Assembly: GCF_031457275.1 (NCBI RefSeq)
Contig: NZ_JAVDWH010000001.1
Span: forward strand, 1-64,000
Direction of reading: 5' to 3'
From: Aeromicrobium panaciterrae
Lineage (GTDB): Bacteria > Actinomycetota > Actinomycetes > Propionibacteriales > Nocardioidaceae
Length of the DNA stretch: 64,000 nt
The translations under genes and the position numbers were made by a program. The stretch's first letter is position 1. Every line of letters starts with the position of its first letter. Below, in pieces: positions 26,787 to 38,421 of this stretch. Below the pieces are notes generated by a model, which made no database searches, was not told the origin of the DNA, and saw nothing but the letters and a program-made list of their open reading frames with translations.

Positions 26787-28366
26787 CAGGAGACGCTCGA
26801 ATAGGACCGGCCGCGCTCTTCCCGCACCCAGAGCGGATCGGTCGTGTCAGTCCCTTGTACGCGCAGCTCGCGCTTCAGCACCTTGTTGGTCGCGGTCGTC
26901 GGGACCTCGGTGGCGAGACGTACGTAGCGGGGCCATGCCTTCGTCGAGAGGTCCGCCTGATCAGCAAGGAACTTCTCGAACGCGACCGCGTCCAGCGTGG
27001 CGTCATCGCGCAGCACCAGAGTGGCCATCAGCTGGTCGCCGACAAGCGGATCGGGCACGGCATAGACGCAGGCCTGGCTGATGGCTTCGTTACGGAGCAG
27101 CAATGCCTCGATCGTCGCGGCCGCAAGGTTCTCGCCGTCGACGCGAAGCCAGTCGTCGGTCCGCCCGGCCAGGTAGATGAACCCGGCCTCGTCCCGATAG
27201 CCGAGGTCGCCAGACCAGTACATGCCTCCGTCGAGTCGGGCCGAGGTCGCCGCATCATCGTTGTAATAGCCGCTGAAGAAACCTGCGCCTTGGGTGTTCA
27301 CGAGCTCGCCGACACACTCGTCGAGGTTCGTGACCGCGCCGGTCGAGTCGAATGTCGCGGGCGGGCACTCAGTACGAGTCTCTCGGTCGTAAACGGCGAC
27401 GCCTTCGAATGGCTGGCCAATCGAGCCGAGCGGAGTGTCATCGGTACGCGTGATGATCACGGCCGTCTCGGTCGATCCGAAACCGTCCCACACGGTGCAG
27501 CCGAAGCGTCGTCCGAACTCTGCGATATCGCGGTCAGAGGCCTCATTGCCGAAGGCCGTGCGCAGCGGGTTGTCTGCGTCGTCGGGCAGCTCGGGCGTGG
27601 CCAGGACGTATGCGAGCGGCTTGCCGACGTAGTTCATGTACGTCGCGCCGAAGTGACGGATGTCCTTCAGGAACTGGGTCGCGCTGAACTTGCGCGCCAG
27701 CGCGATCGTTGCGCCTCCGGCAAGCGCCGGAGCAAACGACGCCATGATCGCGTTGGAATGGAACAGCGGCATGGCGCAGTAACAAACGTCCTCGGGTGTC
27801 AGCGCGTACTTCTCGGCCAGCACACTCCCCGACATCACGACCATGAAGTTGCTGACCTGCACCGCCTTTGGGTCACCGCTGGTGCCCGACGTGAAGATCA
27901 GCATGAACGTGTCCATCACGCCGACTTCTGGGAAGCCGTCGATGTCGCGGGGCGCCTCGGCAACCAGCTCTCTCCACTCATCGCTGTCGGTGTCGATGAT
28001 TCGCGCTCCACCGAGATCCAGCCCGTCCAACAGCGGGAGGTGCTCCGTGTCCGTCAGCAAGACCTGACAGTCGGCCCTTCGTACGTCGGCCGCCAACGAC
28101 TCACCGCGTCGGGTCGCGTTGATGCCGGCCGTGACGTGGGCCCCGATCGCTCCAGCAAGAAGGGCGCGGATCATCTCGGGGGTGTTCTCCATCAGCACAC
28201 CGACGTGGAGCGGGCGATCCGGATCTGCCCAGCTGCGCAGCACCCGGGCTCGCGCCGCTGCGTCGCCAACCGTCTCGGCCCACGTCCATGAATCAGACCC
28301 GAACGCGAGACCGACGCTCTCGCTCTCAGCGAGCGAGCGTACGAACTGCTGAACGGTCTCAGCCAT
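26786..28366 (-). CDS. AMP-dependent acyl-CoA ligase (FadD17-like)
   Basis: 526 residues from ATG 28366, which overlaps the hydrolase stop by 8 bp; longer in-frame starts lie inside the hydrolase gene. Motifs: P-loop FTSGTSGDPKAV (about 170), MPLFHSNA, WDGFGSTETA, and YWSGDLGYRDEAGFIYLAGRTDDWLRVDGEN. The catalytic lysine near TNKVLKREL is present. The member activates a carboxylic acid made by the preceding steps (oxygenase and hydrolase). Substrate class not predictable from sequence. Confidence 0.87.
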   Translation of the reverse strand: MAETVQQFVRSLAESESVGLAFGSDSWTWAETVGDAAARARVLRSWADPDRPLHVGVLMENTPEMIRALLAGAIGAHVTAGINATRRGESLAADVRRADCQVLLTDTEHLPLLDGLDLGGARIIDTDSDEWRELVAEAPRDIDGFPEVGVMDTFMLIFTSGTSGDPKAVQVSNFMVVMSGSVLAEKYALTPEDVCYCAMPLFHSNAIMASFAPALAGGATIALARKFSATQFLKDIRHFGATYMNYVGKPLAYVLATPELPDDADNPLRTAFGNEASDRDIAEFGRRFGCTVWDGFGSTETAVIITRTDDTPLGSIGQPFEGVAVYDRETRTECPPATFDSTGAVTNLDECVGELVNTQGAGFFSGYYNDDAATSARLDGGMYWSGDLGYRDEAGFIYLAGRTDDWLRVDGENLAAATIEALLLRNEAISQACVYAVPDPLVGDQLMATLVLRDDATLDAVAFEKFLADQADLSTKAWPRYVRLATEVPTTATNKVLKRELRVQGTDTTDPLWVREERGRSYSSVS

Positions 28367-29291
28367 GAGCGAGGTCCTTTTCGCGAACAGGAGCGAGGTG
28401 TCGAACGAGGAAGCTGACGGCGTGCTTGACCGCTGGACCGTGGAACGGCTTTCCGGGGAAGACGTCGAAGTGGTCGCCGGGATAGTGCCGGACCTCGGCC
28501 TGGGCAGCGAACGCCGCCTTCGCCGAGGAGTGCGGCGGAGCGCTCTGATCAAAGTCTGCGATCTGCACGAGCACGGGGCAGGTGAGGGTCGCAGCAGCCT
28601 TGGCTGGCGCACGACTGCCGAGCTCAAGCGTGACGTCGGCGGCGATCTGGTTCAGCCAGGTCGGTCCCGCGATGCTCAGATAGTCGTCGAGCGCGCCTGG
28701 CAGCGTGAATGCGCCGACCTCTCCGGGCCGTGCCACAACCGGGATCATGCGCGCACCACGCCCGCGGGCAGTGGAGACCTTGCTCGCGATGCCGAGTCGG
28801 GTTGCCCGAAGCAGCTCTCGCTTCTTATGGACCTTGGTCGCGTGGACCCCGGCGGCGATCCCGTCAACCATCGGGATCAACGCGACGACCGCAGCGATGT
28901 CGTGACGGCCAGCGGCAGCCGACAACACGTGGCCGCCCGCAAGAGACACGCCCCAGAGGACCAGCCGGGACGAATCCACGCCAGGAAGCTTGGCCGCCGC
29001 AGTCAGCGCGGCGCGATAGTCGTCCACCTGACCCGCGAGTGAGACAGTCTGCCGCGGCATCCCCTCACTCGCACCAAAACCCCGGTAGTCGAACAGGACG
29101 ACGTCGAGGCCCGCCTCGGCGAACGCCTCGGCGAACGGCGACAGACCGGAGTCCTTGGTCCCGGCAAGACCGTGCGCCATTACGAGAGCCGGGCGACCGG
29201 CTTCGGTGGCGAGCTCATCGTGTGCCGCGGGGTAGTGCCACGCCGCGCACTGGACCCCCTGGGATTCAAAGGTGAGGTTCTCGGGGCTCAT
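28359..29291 (-). CDS. Alpha/beta hydrolase
   Basis: 310 residues. Nucleophile elbow GVSLAGG (Ser near 115), the oxyanion region MAHGLAGTKDSG, an acidic residue in QIADFDQSAPP and the catalytic His in PGDHFDVFPG. No signal peptide, so cytosolic. Overlaps tetR upstream (ATGA 29288-29291) and the ligase downstream. With the FMO it could open an ester or lactone. Esterase versus other hydrolase cannot be told. Confidence 0.82.
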   Translation of the reverse strand: MSPENLTFESQGVQCAAWHYPAAHDELATEAGRPALVMAHGLAGTKDSGLSPFAEAFAEAGLDVVLFDYRGFGASEGMPRQTVSLAGQVDDYRAALTAAAKLPGVDSSRLVLWGVSLAGGHVLSAAAGRHDIAAVVALIPMVDGIAAGVHATKVHKKRELLRATRLGIASKVSTARGRGARMIPVVARPGEVGAFTLPGALDDYLSIAGPTWLNQIAADVTLELGSRAPAKAAATLTCPVLVQIADFDQSAPPHSSAKAAFAAQAEVRHYPGDHFDVFPGKPFHGPAVKHAVSFLVRHLAPVREKDLAHG

Positions 29292-29953
29292 CGCTGCTTC
29301 TTCCTGGTCTCGGCTCCGTAGATACTTTGGAGCCAGATGAACGTCAGTGCTTCTATGTGTTCGTCACGGGGTGGACCAGAGCCGAGCGAGTGACGCTCCA
29401 ACGCGTGGTCGTTGAGGTCGAGCAGTACGGAGGCGAGCGCTTCGGAGGATGGGCCTTCGGATGCGCGCCCGGCCGCACGCTCGGTCGAGATCATGCCGGC
29501 GATGACGCTGGCAAAGTCGGCACGCCCGGCGTCCCACATCTGCCGGACCGTCGGGCTGGCGGCACGCGCCTCCAGCAACGCCCGATAGGTGTGCGGGCTG
29601 CCGTCGACAGAGTCAAACAGCATCTTGAGAGCGGAGTGGATGCGCTCCTCCGGCTCACCCTCAGCCTTCACGAGCACTTCGTTGACCTCGGCGGCCGCGT
29701 CATACAGGTCCTGCATCAAGGCCATGACGGCAATCGCCTTGGACTCGAAGTAGAAGTAGAACGCTGAGCGGGTGACACCCGCGCGCTTCGAGATCTCGAC
29801 GACGTTGATCTCCTCGAGAGACTGCTCGCGAAGGAGCTGGTCGAAGGCTCCGAGCAGTGCGTCCCGACGGTCGTCACCGCGGTTCGGTCCACGGCGGTCG
29901 ACGAGGCGGTTCCAGGCATCTTCACCTGGCCGTTCCGGGGCGCCCTCGGTCAT
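29288..29953 (-). CDS. TetR-family transcriptional regulator
   Basis: 221 residues. Helix-turn-helix at about 45-75 with INVVEISKRAGVTRSAFYFYFESK, then a helical ligand domain with EARAASPTVRQMWDAGRADF. Encoded inside the operon between the FMO and the hydrolase, with ATGA overlaps on both sides. It most likely controls this operon and the divergent SDR genes through the two inverted repeats at 31317-31353, and may respond to the pathway substrate or an acyl-CoA. Confidence 0.9.
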   Translation of the reverse strand: MTEGAPERPGEDAWNRLVDRRGPNRGDDRRDALLGAFDQLLREQSLEEINVVEISKRAGVTRSAFYFYFESKAIAVMALMQDLYDAAAEVNEVLVKAEGEPEERIHSALKMLFDSVDGSPHTYRALLEARAASPTVRQMWDAGRADFASVIAGMISTERAAGRASEGPSSEALASVLLDLNDHALERHSLGSGPPRDEHIEALTFIWLQSIYGAETRKKQR

Positions 29954-31278
29954 GCGCGTACCCCGGGCTTGGCGCGGCGGCGGCCAGCGGGGATCTCGCG
30001 GGCACGTATGTCGTGCTCGTAGATGAAGTAGTCGACCTGCTGCGTGTGTCGGGCTGTCTTGAGCACGTGACCGATGTACTTCTCCTCGTCAGTCTTGATG
30101 GTCTGCTCCATCTCGCTGATGCTCGGGAGCGCGTACTCGCCTGCGAGATGAGCTGCGACGAGACGGGCCTGCGACTCGACGAACGGGAACAGCGTTGGCG
30201 TCGACTGGGCGAACCCGACAAACGAGAGATCGTCGATCCCCGGCTTGTAGATGCGCTTGTAGAGCGGGAGGTGGTTCTCGGGTGCGCTGATGAAGTCAGG
30301 ATCGAAGAACGGGAACGTGATGTTGTAGCCCGTCGCGTAGACGATGACATCGAAGTCGGCACTCGTACCGTCCTCGAAGTGGACGGTACTGCCGTCGAGG
30401 AACGCGACGTTGGGCTTCGGCACGACATCACCCGAGCCGAGACGAAGCGGCAGCTCGACTGACTGGGTCGGGTGTGCCTCGAAGAACTTGTGGTTCGGCT
30501 GCGGGAGTCCGTACAGCGAGCTGTCCGAGCCGTTCATGAACTGCATCTTCTGCATCACCTTGCGCTGCCAGGCGAGCGGCAGGTACGGCGTCGTGCGGTA
30601 CATCGTGTCGGCCGGCTTGCCGTACACGTACTTCGGCACGATCCACGCGCCAGAACGCGTCGACAGCGTCACCTGGGTCTGCAGCGACTTCGATGACAGC
30701 TCGACGGCGATATCGGCTGCGCTGTTGCCCAAGCCGACGACAAGGATGCGACGGCCGAAGAAGTCGATCGGCGACTTCGGATCGATGTAATGGTGCGAGT
30801 GCATCGACTCACCGGTGAACTCGCCCGGGAACTCAGCGAAGCGGGGATCCCAGTGATGTCCGTTGCCGACCACCAGGTGCTCGAAATGACGGGTTTTGCC
30901 GGCCTGGTCGAGGATCTCCCAGCCGCCACCCTCCAGTCGCTTGGCGTGGGCAACACCGTTGGTGAACTCGATGTTGTCCTTGAGGTCGAAGGCCTCGGCG
31001 TACAACTCGAGGTAGTCCTTGATCTGCGTGTGGTGCGGGAAGTCCGGGTACTCCTTCGGCATCGGGAAGTCCCGGAACGAGAGGCGCTCCTTGGAGGTGT
31101 CGATGTGGAGTGAGCGGTACGCACTGCTGTGCCCGTTCGGGTTGCCGAAGGCCCAGTTGCCGCCGATGCGATCCGACGACTCGAAGCATGTGTAAGGGAC
31201 GCCGTAGTCGCTCAGCATCTTGCCGACGGTGAGGCCGCTGATCCCAGCGCCGATGACCGCAGTTGTAGGGCCGACCAT
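29950..31278 (-). CDS. Flavin-containing monooxygenase (class B)
   Basis: 442 residues from ATG 31278 (AGGAGAC upstream). FAD motif GAGISGLTVG at the N-terminus, NADPH motif GLGNSAADIA near 175, and FTGESMHSHHY, which fits the FMO fingerprint FxGxxxHxxxY; the late YATGYN motif is also present. Oxygenates a soft nucleophile or a ketone (some FMOs act as type II Baeyer-Villiger enzymes). With hydrolase, SDRs and acyl-CoA ligase it recalls the mymA operon of M. tuberculosis. First gene of a seven-gene coupled operon. Confidence 0.88.
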   Translation of the reverse strand: MVGPTTAVIGAGISGLTVGKMLSDYGVPYTCFESSDRIGGNWAFGNPNGHSSAYRSLHIDTSKERLSFRDFPMPKEYPDFPHHTQIKDYLELYAEAFDLKDNIEFTNGVAHAKRLEGGGWEILDQAGKTRHFEHLVVGNGHHWDPRFAEFPGEFTGESMHSHHYIDPKSPIDFFGRRILVVGLGNSAADIAVELSSKSLQTQVTLSTRSGAWIVPKYVYGKPADTMYRTTPYLPLAWQRKVMQKMQFMNGSDSSLYGLPQPNHKFFEAHPTQSVELPLRLGSGDVVPKPNVAFLDGSTVHFEDGTSADFDVIVYATGYNITFPFFDPDFISAPENHLPLYKRIYKPGIDDLSFVGFAQSTPTLFPFVESQARLVAAHLAGEYALPSISEMEQTIKTDEEKYIGHVLKTARHTQQVDYFIYEHDIRAREIPAGRRRAKPGVRA

Positions 31279-31316
31279 GGAGTCTCCTGAAGTTGGGGGC
31301 TTGCAATCGGTGGTGA

Positions 31317-31353
31317 CGTAGGCCACATTAGGTCTACGTTTGACACGTGTCAA
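31317..31353. promoter_or_regulatory. Paired inverted repeats between the FMO operon and SDR genes
   Basis: CGTAGGCC (31317-31324) and GGTCTACG (31331-31338) pair with one mismatch over a 6-bp centre. Directly beside it, TTGACACGTGTCAA (31340-31353) is a perfect 14-bp palindrome and also contains a -35-like TTGACA on either strand. Both lie in the 103-bp divergent region, so a dimeric regulator, most simply the operon-encoded TetR protein, could control both directions. Confidence 0.65.
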
Positions 31354-31381
31354 TCCATGCAGACAAGCGTCAGGAGATCAG

Positions 31382-32158
31382 ATGAGCGGGCCGGGCAAGA
31401 CCACAGTCGTGATTGGCGGGGCATCAGGAATCGGCCTTGCTACCGCCCGCGAACTACTCGCGCATGGCCACTTCGTGGTGATCGCCGACATCGACGGCGA
31501 GGCAGCGACGGCGCGCGCCGCAGAGCTCGGCGGTACGAGCGAAGGCGCTTCCGTTGACGTCAGCGACGAGGCATCGGTCGCGGCACTCTTCGACGGCGTT
31601 CTCGAACGTCACGGATCATTCGACGGCGTCGTGAACTGTGCCGGTGTCAGCACGCTGAGCCTGGTCGTGGACCACGATGTCGCCGAGTTCCGCCGCGTGG
31701 TCGACATCTGTCTCACGGGCGCCTTCATCGTCCTGAAGCACGCCGGATCGCGCGTCGCCGACGGCGGTTCGCTCGTGACCCTGTCGTCTTTGAACGCCCG
31801 GCAGCCGGGCGTCGGCCTGGTGGCGTACTGCTCTGCGAAGTCGGGCCTTGAAATGCTCACGCAGGTCACCGCTCTCGAGCTGGCAGGCCGCAAGATCCGG
31901 GTCAACGCCGTCTCGCCCGGCTTGGTCGTCACTCCCCTGACTGCTCCGGCCATGGACATCCCCGGCATCAAGGATGACTACATCGCCAACACGCCTCTCG
32001 GTCGCAGCGGCGAACCCGAGGAGATCGCAGCCGCCATCCGGTTCCTGCTCTCCGACGACTCACGATGGATCACCGGTGAGAACCTCGACATCAACGGCGG
32101 AGCGCACATGCAGCGATACCCAGACATTCACGGCCACGTCATGAAGGCGTTCGGATGA
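31382..32158 (+). CDS. Short-chain dehydrogenase/reductase
   Basis: 258 residues from ATG 31382 (AGGAG at about 31371); the longer frame from 31340 lacks a ribosome site. Cofactor motif GGASGIG (TGxxxGxG-type, about 12-18), NCAGVS, the catalytic Ser in SLNARQ, and YCSAKSG for the Tyr-Lys pair. An alcohol/ketone oxidoreductase by family. Overlaps the next SDR as ATGA (32155-32158), so the two are coupled, and divergent from the FMO operon with which it probably works. Confidence 0.86.
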   Translation: MSGPGKTTVVIGGASGIGLATARELLAHGHFVVIADIDGEAATARAAELGGTSEGASVDVSDEASVAALFDGVLERHGSFDGVVNCAGVSTLSLVVDHDVAEFRRVVDICLTGAFIVLKHAGSRVADGGSLVTLSSLNARQPGVGLVAYCSAKSGLEMLTQVTALELAGRKIRVNAVSPGLVVTPLTAPAMDIPGIKDDYIANTPLGRSGEPEEIAAAIRFLLSDDSRWITGENLDINGGAHMQRYPDIHGHVMKAFG

Positions 32159-32976
32159 GCCGCGATACGTACGCCGGCAAGATCGCGATCGTCACCGGTG
32201 GCGGATCCGGTATCGGCGCTGCCCTCGGGACAGCGCTCACCGCAGCTGGTGCCACCGTGGTGCTGGCAGACCTCGATCTGGCGGCTGCCGAGAAGGTGGC
32301 TGCCGAGCTCGGCTCAGCAAGCGCCGTCGAGCTCGACGTCACAGATGCGGCCGCGGTTCAGTCCGTCGTCGATGCCGTTGTTGCCGAGCATGGCCGCCTC
32401 GACCTGATGTTCAACAACGCCGGGATCAGCCTGCTCGGAGAGACCCAGGACCTCCCTTTGGACCAGTGGAATCTGATCATCGACATCAACATTCGAGGAG
32501 TCGTGCACGGCGTCGCCGCGGCATACCCGCAGATGATCAAGCAGGGCGGCGGTCACATCGTCAACACCGCTTCTATGGGTGGCCTCATGGCAGCGGGCTT
32601 GCTCACTTCGTACGTGATGACCAAGCATGCAGTCGTCGGTCTCTCACTCGCCCTTCGCTCTGAAGCTGCGGCTTACGGGATCGGCGTCACGGCCATTTGC
32701 CCTGCAGCCGTCAACACGCCGATTCTCGACAAGGGCCAGTTCGGCGTCGTTCGCGGGCGCGACTATTTCCTCAAGGGGCAGGGCATTCGCAAACCAGTCG
32801 ATCCGTATGAACTCGCAAAGCAGGTGCTGAAGGCGATCAGCAAGAACGAAGCGATCGTGATCGCGCCGGTTCAGGCTCGCATTGCGCACCGGCTGCAGCG
32901 TCTCGCCCCGAAGTTCACGCAGAAGCAGTCGATCAAGTTCATCGCCAAGCAACGCAAGTGGGCTGACGAGTCCTAG
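32155..32976 (+). CDS. Short-chain dehydrogenase/reductase
   Basis: 273 residues. TGGGSGIG (about 14-21), NNAGIS, and the YVMTKHA catalytic pair. A long basic C-terminal extension (HRLQRLAPKFTQKQSIKFIAKQRK) is seen in SDRs of mycobacterial lipid clusters, such as the SDR of the mymA operon. Translationally coupled to the preceding SDR. The stop is immediately adjacent to the convergent hspR stop (no gap). Confidence 0.86.
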   Translation: MSRDTYAGKIAIVTGGGSGIGAALGTALTAAGATVVLADLDLAAAEKVAAELGSASAVELDVTDAAAVQSVVDAVVAEHGRLDLMFNNAGISLLGETQDLPLDQWNLIIDINIRGVVHGVAAAYPQMIKQGGGHIVNTASMGGLMAAGLLTSYVMTKHAVVGLSLALRSEAAAYGIGVTAICPAAVNTPILDKGQFGVVRGRDYFLKGQGIRKPVDPYELAKQVLKAISKNEAIVIAPVQARIAHRLQRLAPKFTQKQSIKFIAKQRKWADES

Positions 32977-33357
32977 TCAGCGGCGGCGCTTGGCCCAGAC
33001 GGTGACCTGTTGGCCCGCGAACGGCACCGGCAGGTTCTGCACCTGCCCGGCGGCAGCCAATGCGAGCTGGAGTTCGGCGACGCGCTGGCGCAGCGCGTCG
33101 ACCTGGTTCTCAAGCTCGATGACCCGGCGTACACCTTCGAGGCCGAGGCCCTCGGCGGTGAGCCGGGCGACCTGGCGCAATAGTTCAATGTCGCGCAACG
33201 AGTAGCGGCGGCCACCACCACCCGTACGTCCGGGGACGACGAGCTCGAGTCGGTCGTACGTACGCAACGTCTGCGGGTGAAGGCCAGACAGCTCAGCGGC
33301 AACGCTGATGACGAAGACCTTCGCCTCGGGTCCCGGCGGGACGAATGACGAGTCCAT
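32977..33357 (-). CDS. hspR: HspR, MerR-family repressor of heat shock genes
   Basis: 126 residues from ATG 33357; its A is shared with the dnaJ TGA (TGATG), and GTG 33360 is an alternative. HspR represses dnaK and clpB by binding HAIR repeats, with DnaK as co-repressor. MerR winged helix at about 15-80 (VAAELSGLHPQTLRTYDRLELV, then RRYSLRDIELLRQVARLTAEGLGLEGVRRV), followed by a coiled coil (ELENQVDALRQRVAELQ). Last gene of dnaK-grpE-dnaJ-hspR; HAIR-type repeats occur upstream of dnaK and clpB. Confidence 0.95.
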   Translation of the reverse strand: MDSSFVPPGPEAKVFVISVAAELSGLHPQTLRTYDRLELVVPGRTGGGGRRYSLRDIELLRQVARLTAEGLGLEGVRRVIELENQVDALRQRVAELQLALAAAGQVQNLPVPFAGQQVTVWAKRRR

Positions 33358-34481
33358 CACTTCGCCCCCTCGAACAATCCGTCACGCGGCGAGGTCGAGC
33401 CACGTGAGTCGCGGAGCGCCTCGACCGCAGCCTTGGCTTCATCGCTCAAGGTTGCCGGAACCTGCACTTCGACGGTGACGAGCAGGTCGCCCTTGCCGCC
33501 GGCGCGCTTGACGCCACCCTTGCCGGTCGCGCGGAACGTACGACCGTTGGGCGTGCCTGCTGGGATCTTGATGCGTACCGGCGGACCGTCGAGAGTCGGA
33601 ACCTGAATCTCGGCGCCGAGCGCTGCCTCGTCGAACTCGACCGGAACCGAGATCGTCAGGTTGTCACCCTTGCGACCGAACAGCTTGTGCGCCTGCACGT
33701 GGACGAGGAGGAAGAGGTCACCAGCAGGTCCGCCGGCTTCACCCTTGCCACCCTTGCCCTTGATGCGAATGCGCTGACCGTCCTTGACGCCGGCTGGCAC
33801 CTTCACCTGCAAGGTGCGGCTCGACGGCGCGCGGCCTGAGCCACGGCACGTGTCGCAGGAGTGCTCGACAACGAGACCGCGACCGCGGCACTGGTCGCAC
33901 GGCTCGGTCATCGCGAAAAGTCCCCCAGCGGTACCGGTCTGCGAGCCGCTGCCTTGGCACTTCGAGCACACCTTGGGGGTAGTGCCCGGCTTGGCGCCGG
34001 TGCCATGACACGTCGGACACGGCTCGTCGCTGGTCAGGCGCAGCGGAAGCGTCGCACCGTCGACAGCTTGCTGGAAGGTGATCGATGCCTCGGTCTCGAG
34101 ATCATCGCCCTTGCGAGCGGCCGACTGGCGACCCCGGCCGCGTCCGCGACCGCCACCACCGAAGAGTCCGCCGAACAGATCGCTGAAGTCGGGCTGGCCA
34201 CCAGGCCCGGGCTGGCCGTAGCCACCTGCCGCACCCTTGAACTGCCCGAACATGCTGCGCTGGTCGTCGTACTCCTTGCGCTTGTCCTTGGACGAGAGCA
34301 CGGCGTACGCCTCCGAGATGCCCTTGAAGCGATCTTCGGCGGCCTTGTTGCCTGGGTTGGAGTCGGGGTGGTTGTCACGCGCGAGCTTGCGATAGGCCTT
34401 CTTGATCTCGTCTTGCGACGCATCCTTCTTGACGCCGAGGACTTTGTAGAAGTCCTTGGTCGACCAATCACTGGCTGCCAT
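33357..34481 (-). CDS. dnaJ: Chaperone DnaJ (zinc-finger, DnaJ1 type)
   Basis: 374 residues. J domain at 8-75 with the HPD motif (ARDNHPDSN), a Gly/Phe/Arg-rich linker ([11 protein letters not shown]), four CxxCxGxG zinc repeats ([32 protein letters not shown]) at about 155-220, and C-terminal substrate-binding domains. It stimulates DnaK ATPase and delivers unfolded clients. 19 bp after grpE; its stop overlaps the hspR start. Confidence 0.96.
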   Translation of the reverse strand: MAASDWSTKDFYKVLGVKKDASQDEIKKAYRKLARDNHPDSNPGNKAAEDRFKGISEAYAVLSSKDKRKEYDDQRSMFGQFKGAAGGYGQPGPGGQPDFSDLFGGLFGGGGRGRGRGRQSAARKGDDLETEASITFQQAVDGATLPLRLTSDEPCPTCHGTGAKPGTTPKVCSKCQGSGSQTGTAGGLFAMTEPCDQCRGRGLVVEHSCDTCRGSGRAPSSRTLQVKVPAGVKDGQRIRIKGKGGKGEAGGPAGDLFLLVHVQAHKLFGRKGDNLTISVPVEFDEAALGAEIQVPTLDGPPVRIKIPAGTPNGRTFRATGKGGVKRAGGKGDLLVTVEVQVPATLSDEAKAAVEALRDSRGSTSPRDGLFEGAK

Positions 34482-34500
34482 GTTCCACCCCTCCTCTCAA

Positions 34501-37005
<2,505 letters not shown>

Positions 37006-37052
37006 GGGTCGATCAGAAAACTTTGGCCTCGAGTGCCAGTAGATTCACTCGC

Positions 37053-37631
37053 ATGATTTCTCGTGCTCTGGTTGCGTTCCTGTTTGCCGTCGTGACCCTT
37101 GCCGGTTGCAGCAGCAGCGAACCCGATGCGAAATCCAAGAAGCCCTCCAGCAGTTCGACCTCTGTGGCGGCGCCTGCAGAGGGTGACACCGTCACCACGG
37201 ACGACTACACCTACAGCCTTCCGAAAGGCTGGGAGGAGCCTCGCGGCGAGACGCCTGGATTCGACTTCCATTCGGTCGCGACCGACGTCGGCGACAAGGA
37301 CGGGTTCGCCGACAACATCAACGTGATCCGCGTCGGGGAAGCGCCATCTGACGATCTCGGCCAGTTCGAGGACGAGAGCGTGAAGGAACTGACGAGGCTC
37401 GGCGCGAAGGAGATTGAGGTCCTGCCGCCCGAGTCGATCGACGACGCCAAATCAATCCACATCACCGCGAGGACGAGCTTCAACGACGTCGAATACCGCA
37501 CCAATCAGTACGGCGTGGTTCACGACGACATCGTCTTCATCGTGACCTTCTCCTTCAGCGTCGACGTCACCCCCGAGGAGCAGTCCGACACCATCGAGTC
37601 CGTGCTCGCGACCTGGAAGTGGGCCGCCTAG
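37053..37631 (+). CDS. Lipoprotein of unknown function (LpqN/PsbP-like)
   Basis: 192 residues from ATG 37053. Signal peptide with lipobox VTLAGCSS (about 13-20), a Ser/Lys linker, then a single domain beginning YTYSLPKGWEEP and rich in beta strands (IDDAKSIHITARTSF, VFIVTFSFSVDV), the layout of PsbP/DUF1795-like lipoproteins. Divergent from dnaK. Its stop overlaps the convergent rRNA methyltransferase stop (37628-37631). Function unknown; the domain assignment is tentative. Confidence 0.7.
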   Translation: MISRALVAFLFAVVTLAGCSSSEPDAKSKKPSSSSTSVAAPAEGDTVTTDDYTYSLPKGWEEPRGETPGFDFHSVATDVGDKDGFADNINVIRVGEAPSDDLGQFEDESVKELTRLGAKEIEVLPPESIDDAKSIHITARTSFNDVEYRTNQYGVVHDDIVFIVTFSFSVDVTPEEQSDTIESVLATWKWAA

Positions 37632-38419
37632 CCGCGCTGGCGGGCCGCTTCGTAGAGGAAGACCGTCGCGGCAGTGGCCGCGTTGAGCGAGCTCGCCGAG
37701 CCGGAGATCGGAATGCGGGCGACTGCATCGCAGGACTCTCGCCATCCAGCGCTCATGCCTGAGGTCTCGTTGCCGATCACCAGCAAGGTCGCGCCAGTCA
37801 GGTCGTGCGCCGCGATATCGACTTCGCCCGACTCGTCGGTGCCAACGACGTTCAGCCCTGACTGCCGAGCCCAAGCGAGGACTTCGACGTGGCTGCGCTC
37901 GCGTACAACTGGCAACGCGAAGAGCGATCCGGTCGACGCGCGCACGGCACGCGGATCGTACGGATCGGCAGCATGCCCAGTGACGATCACTGCGCCTGCG
38001 CCGAACGCATCGGCGGCTCGAATCACCGTTCCGATGTTGCCCGGGCTGCTCGGCCTATCGAAGACCAGCCCAAGGAAGTTGGGCCCGACCGAAATGCGTG
38101 ACAGATCATCGGCCGGCATCTCAACCACCGCGACAAGCTCGGCCACTCCGTCATCCTTGCCGCTCAACTCGGCCAGTAGATCGCTCGACATCGCCACGTG
38201 ATCGGTGGCTACCGACCGTACGATCCCGGATGCCCAGTCCGACAGGTCGCGGTCGGCGTCATGAAGCAGCGCGCGTACGGGCCAGCCATGCTCTATGGCC
38301 AGGCTGATCGGCCGCACGCCCTGCACCAAGAACTCCCCCGCACGCTGTCGCTTGTTGCGGTTGGCGATCAGCGCTTCCCACTGTTGGAACTTCGCATTGC
38401 GTTTCGAGATCTGGTGCAC
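37628..38419 (-). CDS. SpoU/TrmH-family RNA 2'-O-methyltransferase
   Basis: 263 residues. N-terminal L30e-like substrate domain with FLVQGVRPISLAIE, then the knotted SPOUT domain carrying the three family motifs: NIGTVIRAADAFGA, LVIGNETSGMS and IPISGSASSLNAATAATVFLYE. Methylates ribose in rRNA or tRNA; the target is not predictable. Motif 3 has SLNAA where SLNVS/A is common. It is 2 bp downstream of the ECF42 sigma gene, which may be a chance adjacency. Confidence 0.86.
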   Translation of the reverse strand: MHQISKRNAKFQQWEALIANRNKRQRAGEFLVQGVRPISLAIEHGWPVRALLHDADRDLSDWASGIVRSVATDHVAMSSDLLAELSGKDDGVAELVAVVEMPADDLSRISVGPNFLGLVFDRPSSPGNIGTVIRAADAFGAGAVIVTGHAADPYDPRAVRASTGSLFALPVVRERSHVEVLAWARQSGLNVVGTDESGEVDIAAHDLTGATLLVIGNETSGMSAGWRESCDAVARIPISGSASSLNAATAATVFLYEAARQRG

Positions 38420-38421
38420 GT

